NCBI GenBank assembly: GCA_964408185.1
Contig: CAYOYK010000075.1
Coordinates: 1-11,298, forward strand
Reading direction: 5' to 3'
DNA length: 11,298 nucleotides
Source of the DNA: CAYOYK01 sp964408185
GTDB lineage: Bacteria > Bacillota > Clostridia > Christensenellales > Aristaeellaceae
Notes under the pieces: generated by a model
Told to the model about the DNA's origin: nothing
Seen by the model: the letters and a program-made list of their open reading frames with translations, nothing else
The model's database searches: none
Made by a program: the position numbers and the translations under genes
Shown here: one piece after another, positions 1 through 6,500 of the stretch
Numbering within the stretch: position 1 is the stretch's first letter
Layout of the letters: each line of letters opens with the position of its first letter

Positions 1-1
1 C

Positions 2-34
2 GCAAAAGAGCTAATGGAGGGAGACCGAAAATGA
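2..34 (+). CDS. 3' end of an upstream early gene (partial)
   Basis: A frame open from the window edge ends in TGA at 32-34 and encodes the C-terminal residues AKELMEGDRK. The stop overlaps the ATG of the next gene in an ATGA arrangement, the coupling seen repeatedly in this operon. This is why I read it as the tail of a real upstream gene and not a chance frame. Nothing about its function can be said from ten residues. Confidence 0.4.
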   Translation, partial: AKELMEGDRK

Positions 35-438
35 GCACGAGAGAGTGTAGGCATAATGAAATAACGGTTCAGAAGTATCTTCTGTTCTGCCACGGATACA
101 CGGAGCGCGTTGCAATAAAAGTTGTTGGCGGCATCGAAATGACGAAGGACAAAGTCCATGAGTTTTATCTTAGCGAAAGCGCTACTACGGACAGCGAACA
201 AGCAAGGCTCCTGGAGTATTACGCGGACGTGCCGATATGGAACTTGCATATCGAATATGCATATCTTCCTTCTTTCGGTGTGAAAGGACGCTATCTGACA
301 GGCGTTCTTACGGCGAACTGCCATTACGGGGATGTGCGCGAAGGGTACTTGCGCGAAAAAAGAGATATAAGAAACGAGAAACAGCGCATGTACAGGCATA
401 AACGCAAGGAGGCGATTCACGATGCTGTGCAAGGCTGA
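31..438 (+). CDS. hypothetical phage early protein, 135 aa
   Basis: I do not recognise this protein. It is 135 aa with a mixed alpha/beta-looking first 100 residues, including an aromatic stretch around residues 65-82 (IWNLHIEYAYLPSF). The tail from about residue 105 is strongly basic and probably helical, rich in Arg, Lys and Glu, so nucleic-acid contact is possible but unproven. No signal peptide or membrane segment is visible. The ATG at 31 follows GGAGG at 16-20 and overlaps the stop of the preceding frame, so the start is well supported. Its last codons overlap the ATG of the PP-loop gene at 422, implying co-transcription and coupled translation. Base composition is clearly lower in GC than the genes after position 1420, as for its downstream neighbour. 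Confidence 0.75.
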   Translation: MSTRECRHNEITVQKYLLFCHGYTERVAIKVVGGIEMTKDKVHEFYLSESATTDSEQARLLEYYADVPIWNLHIEYAYLPSFGVKGRYLTGVLTANCHYGDVREGYLREKRDIRNEKQRMYRHKRKEAIHDAVQG

Positions 439-1222
439 CGCGATGTACGCGGCGATGGGCGGTGTTTTGAATGGGAAGAAGGAGAGATTTGTGAAGGTAG
501 CGATGTTTAGCGCTGGAGTATCTAGCATGTGCGCTCTGCTGCTGGCAAAAAACGTTGACCATATTTTGTACACGCACATCGACGATCAGCACGAGGACAC
601 GTTACGTTATGTTCATGATTGTGAGCACTATCTACAACGGCCTGTCGAAATTCTTCAAAGTCCATACAAGACCGTAGACGCTGTGGTTAGGCAGTTCGGT
701 TATATCAATGGGCCGGGCGGGGCAAAGTGTACGGGGGTGCTTAAACGCAGGGTGCGCAAAGAGTGGGAAAGGTCGATAAAAGAGCCGATAACCTATGTAT
801 GGGGTTACGATACCGATGAAATCCATCGAGCAGAACGAGTGATTGAGGCTATGCCGCAATATGGACATGAGTTTCCGCTGATCGATAAAATCATCACGAA
901 GCGGGAAGCTCACGGAATGTTGCAAAAAACAGGAATAAGGCGCCCGTACATGTACGAACTTGGCTACCCGAACAACAACTGTATCGGATGCGTAAAGGGT
1001 GGTATGGGGTACTGGAATCACATACGCAAAAACTTCCCGATGAAGTTCAAACAAAGAGCGGAACTTGAACGTGATATAGGGCACTCTTGCATCAATGGTG
1101 TTTGGCTGGATGAACTAGACCCGGAACGCGGTGACAAAGAAATTGAAGTGTTCCCAGAATGTGGCATAGCATGTGAAATTGCATGGGCTGGACAAATTGA
1201 AAGGAGCGAACCAAATGGATAA
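422..1222 (+). CDS. PP-loop ATPase, phosphoadenosine phosphosulfate reductase-like phage protein
   Basis: This 266-aa protein belongs to the adenine-nucleotide alpha-hydrolase (PP-loop) group that phage genomes often label PAPS reductase. Members adenylate a substrate with ATP, and the phage versions have no settled substrate. The P-loop is SAGVSS at residues 30-35, where the classical form is SGGxDS. Other landmarks are KCTGVLKRR (102-110), WGYDTDEIHRAER (127-139), NNNCIGCVKGGMGYWN (184-199), C223 with LDELDPERG (229-237), and CGIACE (247-252). The conserved cysteines 103, 187, 190, 247 and 251 could bind a metal or Fe-S centre, which is inference. ATG 422 follows AAGGAGG at 406-412, but GTG 491 (residue 24) also has AAGGAG at 479-484 and would start just before the P-loop. 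Both starts are possible. It overlaps both neighbours by a few bases. A role in nucleotide, DNA or tRNA thiolation-type chemistry is plausible but unproven. Confidence 0.88.
   Translation: MLCKADAMYAAMGGVLNGKKERFVKVAMFSAGVSSMCALLLAKNVDHILYTHIDDQHEDTLRYVHDCEHYLQRPVEILQSPYKTVDAVVRQFGYINGPGGAKCTGVLKRRVRKEWERSIKEPITYVWGYDTDEIHRAERVIEAMPQYGHEFPLIDKIITKREAHGMLQKTGIRRPYMYELGYPNNNCIGCVKGGMGYWNHIRKNFPMKFKQRAELERDIGHSCINGVWLDELDPERGDKEIEVFPECGIACEIAWAGQIERSEPNG
479..484 (+). promoter_or_regulatory. internal ribosome binding site for an alternative GTG start at 491
   Basis: AAGGAG ends 6 nt before an in-frame GTG that would encode a protein beginning immediately before the PP-loop beta strand, the usual N-terminus in this family. 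It competes with the upstream ATG 422 site, so two isoforms differing by 23 residues, or a mis-set start, are possible. Confidence 0.45.
1201..1206 (+). promoter_or_regulatory. ribosome binding site fixing the start of the chimeric gene at 1215
   Basis: AAGGAG sits 8 nt before ATG 1215. The in-frame upstream ATG at 1173 has no such site and would add residues that are out-of-frame shadow of the PP-loop gene, so 1215 is the start. Confidence 0.75.
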
Positions 1223-1706
1223 CAAAGCAAAGCCGATCCTATTTTCAACACCGATGGTGCAGGCGATCATGGACGGGCGAAAGACTATGACGCGGCGGGT
1301 ATGTCATATTCTAACGTTAAACTATCCGCAACGGGCGCACCCAGGAGAAACGGCGGAAGCGTATATGAAGCGATGGAACACCAGCCCAAAGCATCAAATC
1401 GGAGATGTTCTGTGGGTGCGCGAGGCGGTAAAAAGGCTGGCCGCCTACGAGAGCAGCGGCCTCACGCCGGAGCGTGCGCAGGAGCTTGGCAAGGCTGGCG
1501 CGGAGGGGCGCGTGGTGGTGCTGCCGTGCGACGATAACGTGGAGCTTGAGCGGGACGGGATTGTATACAAAGCCGACCATTGGAACCACAGCCTCACGTG
1601 CTTTGCGGACAACCAGCCTACGCCGAGTGGGAAAAAGGTCGCGCTGTTTGGGACTGACGAAGCCCAAGCCGCGCTGGCGAGGATGAAGGAGGCAGACCAT
1701 GACTGA
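1215..1706 (+). CDS. chimeric protein: ASCH-type N-terminus fused to 'AYEDTGLTPE'-type phage protein
   Basis: The 163-aa product joins pieces of two phage families that are normally separate. Residues 6-29 (KPILFSTPMVQAIMDGRKTM followed by TRRV) and IGDVLWVRE (62-70) are the opening strands of phage ASCH-domain proteins, which are predicted RNA or modified-base binders. From about residue 71 the sequence switches to the family with RLAAYESSGLTPERAQEL (74-91), VVLPC, and a C-terminal GTDEAQAALARMKEA segment, whose function is unknown. The second half of the ASCH fold is absent. By hand count GC is about 51% over 1221-1410 and about 65% over 1431-1630, so the step coincides with the family switch near 1419-1430. 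The reading frame stays open, so a product may be made, but RNA binding by the truncated ASCH part is doubtful. It overlaps both neighbours (1220-1222 and 1699-1706). Confidence 0.8.
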   Translation: MDNKAKPILFSTPMVQAIMDGRKTMTRRVCHILTLNYPQRAHPGETAEAYMKRWNTSPKHQIGDVLWVREAVKRLAAYESSGLTPERAQELGKAGAEGRVVVLPCDDNVELERDGIVYKADHWNHSLTCFADNQPTPSGKKVALFGTDEAQAALARMKEADHD

Positions 1707-2016
1707 CGATTTGATTAGCCGGAGCGCGCTGATCTCCGCCTTGCAGGTGCATGGAAACCGCGTGCAAGGGCTTAGCGGAAAGTGGGAAACGGTGTACTCA
1801 CCGGGCGTGCGGCTGTGCCTGATGGATGCGCAGGACGCGCCTGCCGTTGACGCGGAACCCGTGCGGAACGGGCGTTGGGTGAATAAACAGGTGACGCAGC
1901 GCACCCCGTTTGCCGAAAATTACTCGTGCAGCGAGTGCGGAGAGGACGGGAAACGCTATTGGAAAAGGTGCCCTGCGTGCGGCGCGAAGATGACCGCGCG
2001 GGGGCCGACCCCATGA
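1699..2016 (+). CDS. phage zinc-ribbon protein ('DLISRSAL' family)
   Basis: This 105-aa protein matches a small family common in Clostridia phages and prophages. It begins DLISRSALISAL (4-15), carries VDAEPVRNGRWV (50-61), and ends in a rubredoxin-like zinc ribbon. The ribbon pairs are CSEC (77-80) and CPAC (91-94), followed by GAKM (95-98). Zinc binding by the four cysteines is well supported by spacing. The biological role is not known, and nucleic-acid or protein binding is the usual guess. ATG 1699 follows AAGGAGG at 1685-1691 and overlaps the chimeric gene's stop. The last codons overlap the next gene in an ATGA junction at 2013-2016. Alternative identity is unlikely, but the function call stays generic. 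Confidence 0.85.
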   Translation: MTDDLISRSALISALQVHGNRVQGLSGKWETVYSPGVRLCLMDAQDAPAVDAEPVRNGRWVNKQVTQRTPFAENYSCSECGEDGKRYWKRCPACGAKMTARGPTP

Positions 2017-2501
2017 CCCGCCCGCACAACGCGCTGTATGGCGCGGACGCGGCCGAGCTGGCGCAGGGGCGGGCGCGGGAGGTCTACCTGCGCCTGATGG
2101 AGCCGTCGCCGCCGGACGCGGAGCTGGAGGCGCAGCGGCGCATGCTGGCCCACGTGGCCGCCGTGCGGTACGAGCGGCAGACCGGGCTTGCCGTCTCCGC
2201 GCCGGATGTGCGCAGGCACCCGGAGCTGCCGTTTCTGGCCAGCGACGCGCGCGCCACGCCGGACGGGCCGCTGCTGGTATGCCTGTCGGCCGGGGCTGAG
2301 CCGGACGAGGCCGCGCTGTTTTGGACGGCGCAGCACGATCTTTTCATCACGGGAGGGCGGACCGCGCGCGTGGTGATCTTCCGCCCGCTCGTATCGTATC
2401 GGCACTATACCGTAGAGCGGGACAGGCTGGCCGTCCGCGCTCTGCTGGAAAAGGAGACGGAGTTTTGGTATCGCAACGTTTTGCAAGAGATCAGCCCGTG
2501 A
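2013..2501 (+). CDS. YqaJ-like recombinase/nuclease-fold protein, apparently without catalytic residues
   Basis: The 162-aa protein follows the YqaJ viral-recombinase layout. GADAAEL (10-16) is in the place of the usual GxSDAA turn. RYERQTGLAV (52-61) matches the helix leading to 'YxxxTG', and RHPELPFLASDARATPDGP (68-86) matches the 'HPexPfl..sPDG' core. WTAQHDLFITGGRTARVVIF (104-123) matches the 'Qxqhxmxvtgxxxa' strand-helix, and YTVERD (132-137) matches the late acidic helix. In active members PDG is followed by an E-x-K strand. Here D84 is present but the strand reads LLVCLSAG (87-94), with no E-x-K. The upstream 'GxxxEp' glutamate is also replaced around RRMLAHVA (42-49). It is shorter than typical 200-300-aa members. 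I infer a dead or repurposed nuclease, perhaps a DNA-end binder. The start is chosen from the ATGA overlap at 2013, since the local Shine-Dalgarno is weak. An upstream GTG at 1926 is less likely. Confidence 0.72.
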   Translation: MTRPHNALYGADAAELAQGRAREVYLRLMEPSPPDAELEAQRRMLAHVAAVRYERQTGLAVSAPDVRRHPELPFLASDARATPDGPLLVCLSAGAEPDEAALFWTAQHDLFITGGRTARVVIFRPLVSYRHYTVERDRLAVRALLEKETEFWYRNVLQEISP

Positions 2502-2521
2502 GGGCCAAAGGAGGACGGGAC

Positions 2522-2623
2522 ATGGCACGGTTTGTCTGCACGCTGACAGGGCAGCCCTGCTGCTGGTGCAAGAGCGGGGATTGCGAGAATCGTGAGGATA
2601 CGCAAAAGGAGGACGCGCCGTGA
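2522..2623 (+). CDS. 33-aa cysteine-rich microprotein
   Basis: The ATG at 2522 is preceded by AAAGGAGG at 2507-2514, seven bases upstream, which is among the strongest ribosome sites in the window and the main reason to accept so short a gene. The product has five cysteines in its first 21 residues (C6, C13, C14, C16, C21, in TGQPCCWCKSGDC) and a polar, acidic tail. A small zinc-binding knuckle is possible. It lies 20 nt after the YqaJ-like gene, and its stop overlaps the GTG of the next gene in a GTGA junction, so the two are likely translationally coupled. The function is unknown. Confidence 0.68.
   Translation: MARFVCTLTGQPCCWCKSGDCENREDTQKEDAP
2604..2612 (+). promoter_or_regulatory. ribosome binding site for the GTG-started membrane microprotein
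   Basis: AAAAGGAGG lies inside the end of the Cys-rich gene and stands 7 nt before GTG 2620. It is what establishes that the 51-codon frame downstream is a gene. Confidence 0.7.
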
Positions 2624-2775
2624 AGCTGACCAAGGTGCTGACCCTGCTGCTGCTGCTCGACGCGGCGTGGGTGTGCGTCGGACTGGCGCACGGGTGGCTG
2701 ATGTGGCCGTGGATCGTGGCGTACTGGGCGATCCTGACGGCCAAAAACTACGTGGGTTGGAGGCGGGCCAAATGA
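2620..2775 (+). CDS. 51-aa membrane microprotein (GTG start)
   Basis: Reading from GTG 2620 gives 51 residues with two hydrophobic stretches: about 3-23 (KLTKVLTLLLLLDAAWVCVG) and about 26-41 (WLMWPWIVAYWAILTA). They are separated by a short HG turn, and the protein ends in a basic tail, NYVGWRRAK. This is a two-helix hairpin with five tryptophans near the membrane faces and positive residues at both ends. Support is the AAAAGGAGG site seven bases upstream, the GTGA overlap with the preceding gene and the ATGA overlap with the following one. Its place in the early operon, away from the lysis cassette, argues against its being the main holin. A superinfection-exclusion or membrane-sensor role is possible but unproven. 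Confidence 0.72.
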   Translation: MKLTKVLTLLLLLDAAWVCVGLAHGWLMWPWIVAYWAILTAKNYVGWRRAK

Positions 2776-3251
2776 CGGATGATTTTCGCTCCTACGACGT
2801 GCTGGCCGCCGCGCTGCTGCGGGCGGCTCTCGGAGCGGCCGACGAGGCGCTCGAAAAGGGCCAAAAGAGGCTCGAAAGGCTGGGGCTTTACACTTCGTTG
2901 CAGTCCGCCGCCGACGGCCTGCAAGGGGCCCTCACGGGGCTGCTGGACAGCTGCGCAGACCCCGACAAGCGCATCGGCATCGAGCGCCGCATGAGCACCT
3001 ACAAGATCGGGCTGTACCACGTCAAGCCCGCCTGCCACGACCTGCACGTCGTCAGCCTGAGCGACTTGGAGCTGCTGGTCTCGGCGCGGCTGCAAGAGTG
3101 CGAACTGGACTGCCCATGCACCATCGAGGAGGACGCGGCCGTCCGCTCGGAGGCCGTGCGGGGCTGCGAGGTGCGCAAGCTGTACAAGCGGCTGCTGCTG
3201 GAGGGCGGCGTCGGCGGGGAGTGCCCGTATGAGCTGTACGCCGGAAAATAG
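2772..3251 (+). CDS. hypothetical phage protein, 159 aa, helical with C-terminal cysteines
   Basis: The family is familiar from clostridial phage early regions but I know no assigned function. The first half is helical and Ala/Leu/Lys-rich (LAAALLRAALGAADEALEKG, then KRLERLGL). The middle contains RIGIERRMSTYKIGLYHVKP. The second half has SLSDLELLVSARLQE, then C-E-L-D-C-P-C and further cysteines before a C-terminal KLYKRLLLEGG and a final C-P-Y. The cysteines could chelate zinc. ATG 2772 overlaps the stop of the membrane microprotein (ATGA) and follows TGGAGG at 2758-2763. No membrane segment or signal peptide is seen. A 38-nt gap separates it from the short leader of the sigma-like gene. Confidence 0.78.
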   Translation: MTDDFRSYDVLAAALLRAALGAADEALEKGQKRLERLGLYTSLQSAADGLQGALTGLLDSCADPDKRIGIERRMSTYKIGLYHVKPACHDLHVVSLSDLELLVSARLQECELDCPCTIEEDAAVRSEAVRGCEVRKLYKRLLLEGGVGGECPYELYAGK

Positions 3252-3281
3252 CAAAGGCCCGTCGGCGGAGTTTCACCCCAC

Positions 3282-3288
3282 AAGGAGG
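3282..3288 (+). promoter_or_regulatory. ribosome binding site selecting ATG 3296 over ATG 3290
   Basis: AAGGAGG ends one base before ATG 3290, too close to use, and seven bases before ATG 3296. The second ATG is therefore the start of the sigma-like protein. Confidence 0.75.
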
Positions 3289-3295
3289 GATGTGC

Positions 3296-3556
3296 ATGCC
3301 CTGTGATTCGCGCCAGATCGCCCAGATGCTCGGCAGCTGGGGGCGACATCGCCGCGCCGTGTCCGCGCTCAATCTGGAGGCCGCGCTGTTCCGCATCCCC
3401 GCGCGAGACCGGGCGCTGCTGTGCGCGCATTACTTGGACGCGCTTTCCCTGCGGGAGATCGCCGCGCGGGAGCACGTCAGCTATTCCACCGTCCGGCGCA
3501 GGCTCCAGCGGGCCTATCGCGCGCTGGGAAAAGAGAGGGAGCGCGGCTCGTTGTAG
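3296..3556 (+). CDS. stand-alone sigma-70 region-4-like regulator, 86 aa
   Basis: Residues 36-77 form a sigma region-4-type helix-turn-helix: ARDRALLCAHYLDALSLREI (36-55), then AAREHVSYSTVRRRLQRAYR (56-75). The SLREIA turn and STVRRRLQRA recognition helix are typical of this group. There is no region 2, so it cannot be a complete sigma factor. Small proteins of this kind occur at the ends of early operons in Firmicutes phages, where several (ArpU-like and related) are thought to activate late transcription. That role here is inference from position: it is the last early gene and faces the late operon. It is preceded by the longest gap in the + strand operon (44 nt to the ATG). Its stop codon TAG lies inside a terminator hairpin. 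Confidence 0.85.
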   Translation: MPCDSRQIAQMLGSWGRHRRAVSALNLEAALFRIPARDRALLCAHYLDALSLREIAAREHVSYSTVRRRLQRAYRALGKERERGSL

Positions 3557-3569
3557 CCGCGCCCCTTTT
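3534..3569. terminator. probable bidirectional intrinsic terminator between convergent operons
   Basis: A perfect 8-bp stem, GCGCGGCT (3541-3548) with AGCCGCGC (3555-3562), encloses a 6-base loop and is followed on the + strand by CCCTTTTCTATTT. The pairing continues outward past one A-C mismatch (GG with CC, then AGAG-type bases with TTTT, counting one G-T pair per step where needed). The helix therefore ends in A-rich and T-rich arms that suit both directions. On the - strand the stem is followed by TCCCTCTCTTTTC. The + stop codon (3554-3556) lies in the hairpin, and the - strand giant gene ends at 3570. Confidence 0.82.
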
Positions 3570-6500
3570 CTATTTCATCCACTTGTCAATATCCTTGTCC
3601 GTGTATCCCAGCCCAAGCCCCAGCAGCGTTTCCCGCAGGGCGGCGGCCTCTTCCGCGCGCCCGTCCTGTGCCAGCTCGCGCATCTGCGGCTTCACGGCGC
3701 TCGTTACGTACCCGCGGATGTCCGTATAGCCCATGTCCCGCAGCGCTTGGATGCTCTCCGTCGCCGTCCGCGCGTCCCCGGCGGCAATCGCGCCCGTCAG
3801 CCCGTCCTTTTCGGTCTTTAGCTGTTCCGCGCGCAGGCGCTCCTCGCGCCGGGCCAGCACCGCGTCCGCCACCTTGGCGGGGTCGCCGTTCAGCTCCTCC
3901 ATCCACTTTTCCAGCCCCGCGTCCAGTCCGGCGGCCTGCTTGCCCATCGCGCGGGCGTAGCCGATCGCGTCGCCGATCAGCGCGGAGCGCTCCTCGTCCG
4001 TCAGGGCCTTGTACCGCTCGTCCTCCAGCAGCGCGCCCACCGTTCCGTGCAGTATCGTGCCGCTTGCCGTCTGCCACGCGCGGCGTTCCTCCGCCGTCAG
4101 CACGCGGTCGTTCACCTTTTTCTCCGCGGCCGGGAACAGCTGCTCCGTGTATTTGCCCTCGTCAAACAGCCGCCATACCTCGTTGTTCGCCGGGTCGTCG
4201 TTCGCGCGGTCGTTCATCGCGGGGTTGATCAGGCTGTTCACGGCGCGCTCGCCCGCGCTTTCCCCGTAGTTGCTTTGCACAGGCTGCCCGTCCGTGCCGA
4301 TCTTCTGGGGCAGCTGGTTGCGCAGGCCGGGGATGTACGCCATCAGGCGGTTGGCCGCCTGCTTTAGCTTGTCGGGGTCGTAGGTGTCGCGCTCGTAGGG
4401 GTCGGCAATCTGCGCGAGGGCCTTCAGCAGCGAGGGCGCGTTCTGCGTCGTGCTCCCCAGCAAAAAGTCCTCTATGCCGCCGGCTGCGTCGTATCCGCTC
4501 AGCAGGCTGGTCACGTTTTGCAGCACGGTGTTGTTGAAAAAGCTGTTCACGCCTAGGTGGAGCGCGTCCTTTCCAAGGGCGGCCGCGTTCGCCCAGCTCA
4601 GCCCATCCGAGCCGATGCCGCTCTGCTCCATGGCCGCGCCCATCAGCAGGATCGTCCCCAGCGGCTCCGCCCAGTTGACGGATACCGTCAGCCCGTTCCC
4701 CAGGTCGAGCGAGTAGGCTTGCACGCCCGCGTTCTTCATCGCTTGGCGCTCCTTCTCGTTATCGCCCGCGCCGTGCAGCAGCCCGGAGGCGGAAAGCGCG
4801 TAGCCTAGGATCATCAGCCCCGTGCCGGTAACGCTCCGGCCCACGCGATCCACAAACAGCTTTTGGTTAAACTCGCCCGTCTTGGCGCTCTTGCCGATCT
4901 GGCGCAGCGCGCGCGCCAGTCCGGCGGGGGAATAGTCGATCAGCTTGTCCGCAAGGTTCCCCGGCGTTTGCACAAAGGGCAGCAGCAGGTCGCCCACCGG
5001 GAAACCGCCGCACTTCGTATTCACCGCTTCTCTACGCAAGGTAAGTCCCTTGGCGAGTGCCGGGTTGGCTTGGAATGTGCGATCCAGCGCGTAGTTCACC
5101 GCGTCCTGCTGTATCTCCGGCGTGGTCACGTCCCTGCCCAGCAGCTCCAATTCGCGCAGGCGCTCGCTGTACGCCGCCTCGTAAAATGGGCGGTCGCCGC
5201 TTTGCAGGCCGTAGCCCACCAGGTGATCCAGCGCGTTCATCGCGCGGTTGTGCCATACGTCCTTGCCGGATATCTCATACTTCCCGTTCGCTGCGTCCTT
5301 TGTGTCCACGCCGTAGCGCACGTCCTTGGCGCTTTCCGCAACGCCCCGCCCAAAGCCCTTGCCCCACGCGGCCAGCTTGCGCGGGTCGGCGGTGGTGGTG
5401 CGCTCGTGCGTCGCTAGGCTCGTCAGCATGTCCACGGGGGTGGCAAACACGTCCTTCACCCACTCCATCGGGGCAAAGACGACGTTGGCCGTGGCGTTTT
5501 TCACAAGCGTCTTGGGGTTGAGCAGCATCATGATCCGGCGGAAGCTCGCGTACCTTTCCTTAAACGTGCTCCCCTCGGCGTTTGCGACGATGTGCGCGGC
5601 CTTGGCGCGGTACATGCGCTGCCTGTACTCGTCCGTCTCCTGCTCGGCCAAGTCAAGGCACTCGTTCACCTGCCGCGCCATATCCTCCGTGAACACGGGC
5701 AGGCCGTTCCTCTCGGTCACGATCTCCTTGACGCGCTGGTCAAACTGCGCGCGGGATATTTCTCCGTTCATCATCCGCTCGTAGGCCTTGGCAATGCTGT
5801 CCGCGCCTTTTGCGCCCACGCAGCCCTTTGCGGCGGCGCGCACATCCTCCGCGCCCGTGTCTGTCTCCGCTCCAGCGCCCGTCTGCGTGCCCGTGTCTGT
5901 CTCCACGCCCTCTCCAGCCTGCGTGCCTGTGCCAGCCTGCGCGGCTTCTCCCGCCTGCGCGGCCGCGTCTGCCTGCGCGGCGTTTCCCGCCTGCGCGGCC
6001 TGATCCACAGCGGCTCCTATGGCGGCGGTGTCCTCTTCGATCCGCTTCTTTTGCTTGGGCGTGGCATTCTCTTCCGCCTTGGCGGCTAGGCGCTGCCCCT
6101 CCAGCACGGCGGCCGTCTTGGGGTCGCGGGTGTACTTGGCAAGCGCATGCAAGGCTTGCGCGGTATTAGTCGTCCGCTTTTGTATCTGCGAGCTCCACTC
6201 CACGTAGGCGTTCATGTCGCCGGTCTCGTCGCCCTGCGCGCGGTAGGCGGCCAGTATGCCCATGGCCACGTCCACGTCCTCGCTGCTCCACGTTCCCTTG
6301 GTGCGCAGGTCGTCTACCTCGCCGTCAAAGTCGCTCTCCAAGCGCATTTGGGCCTGCCCCATGCTCTGCTTTTCGGTAATCACGTCGTAGGTGTAGGTCG
6401 TCCCAAACAGCTGCGCGGAATCCTGCACCTGCTTGCTGCCGTCGCTGCCGGGCATGTTTGTCAGCGTGTTTTCGTAAAAGCGGCTCACGGCGGTCTTGGC

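Noticed and set aside
1173..1214. Upstream in-frame ATG that would lengthen the chimeric protein by 14 residues
   Set aside because: No Shine-Dalgarno site. AAGGAG at 1201-1206 clearly serves ATG 1215, and the family N-terminus begins there.
1317..1904. - strand open frame of 195 codons opposite the chimeric and zinc-ribbon genes
   Set aside because: The + strand reading gives recognisable families. This frame gives none and has no ribosome site.
1956..2744. - strand open frame of 262 codons across the YqaJ-like and microprotein genes
   Set aside because: It opposes four tightly coupled + strand genes with strong ribosome sites. The product is Arg/His/Pro-rich and unrecognisable.
3303..3821. 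+ strand frame running through the sigma-like gene and past the terminator
   Set aside because: Arg/Ser/Pro-rich out-of-frame shadow that crosses the terminator hairpin and the end of the giant gene.
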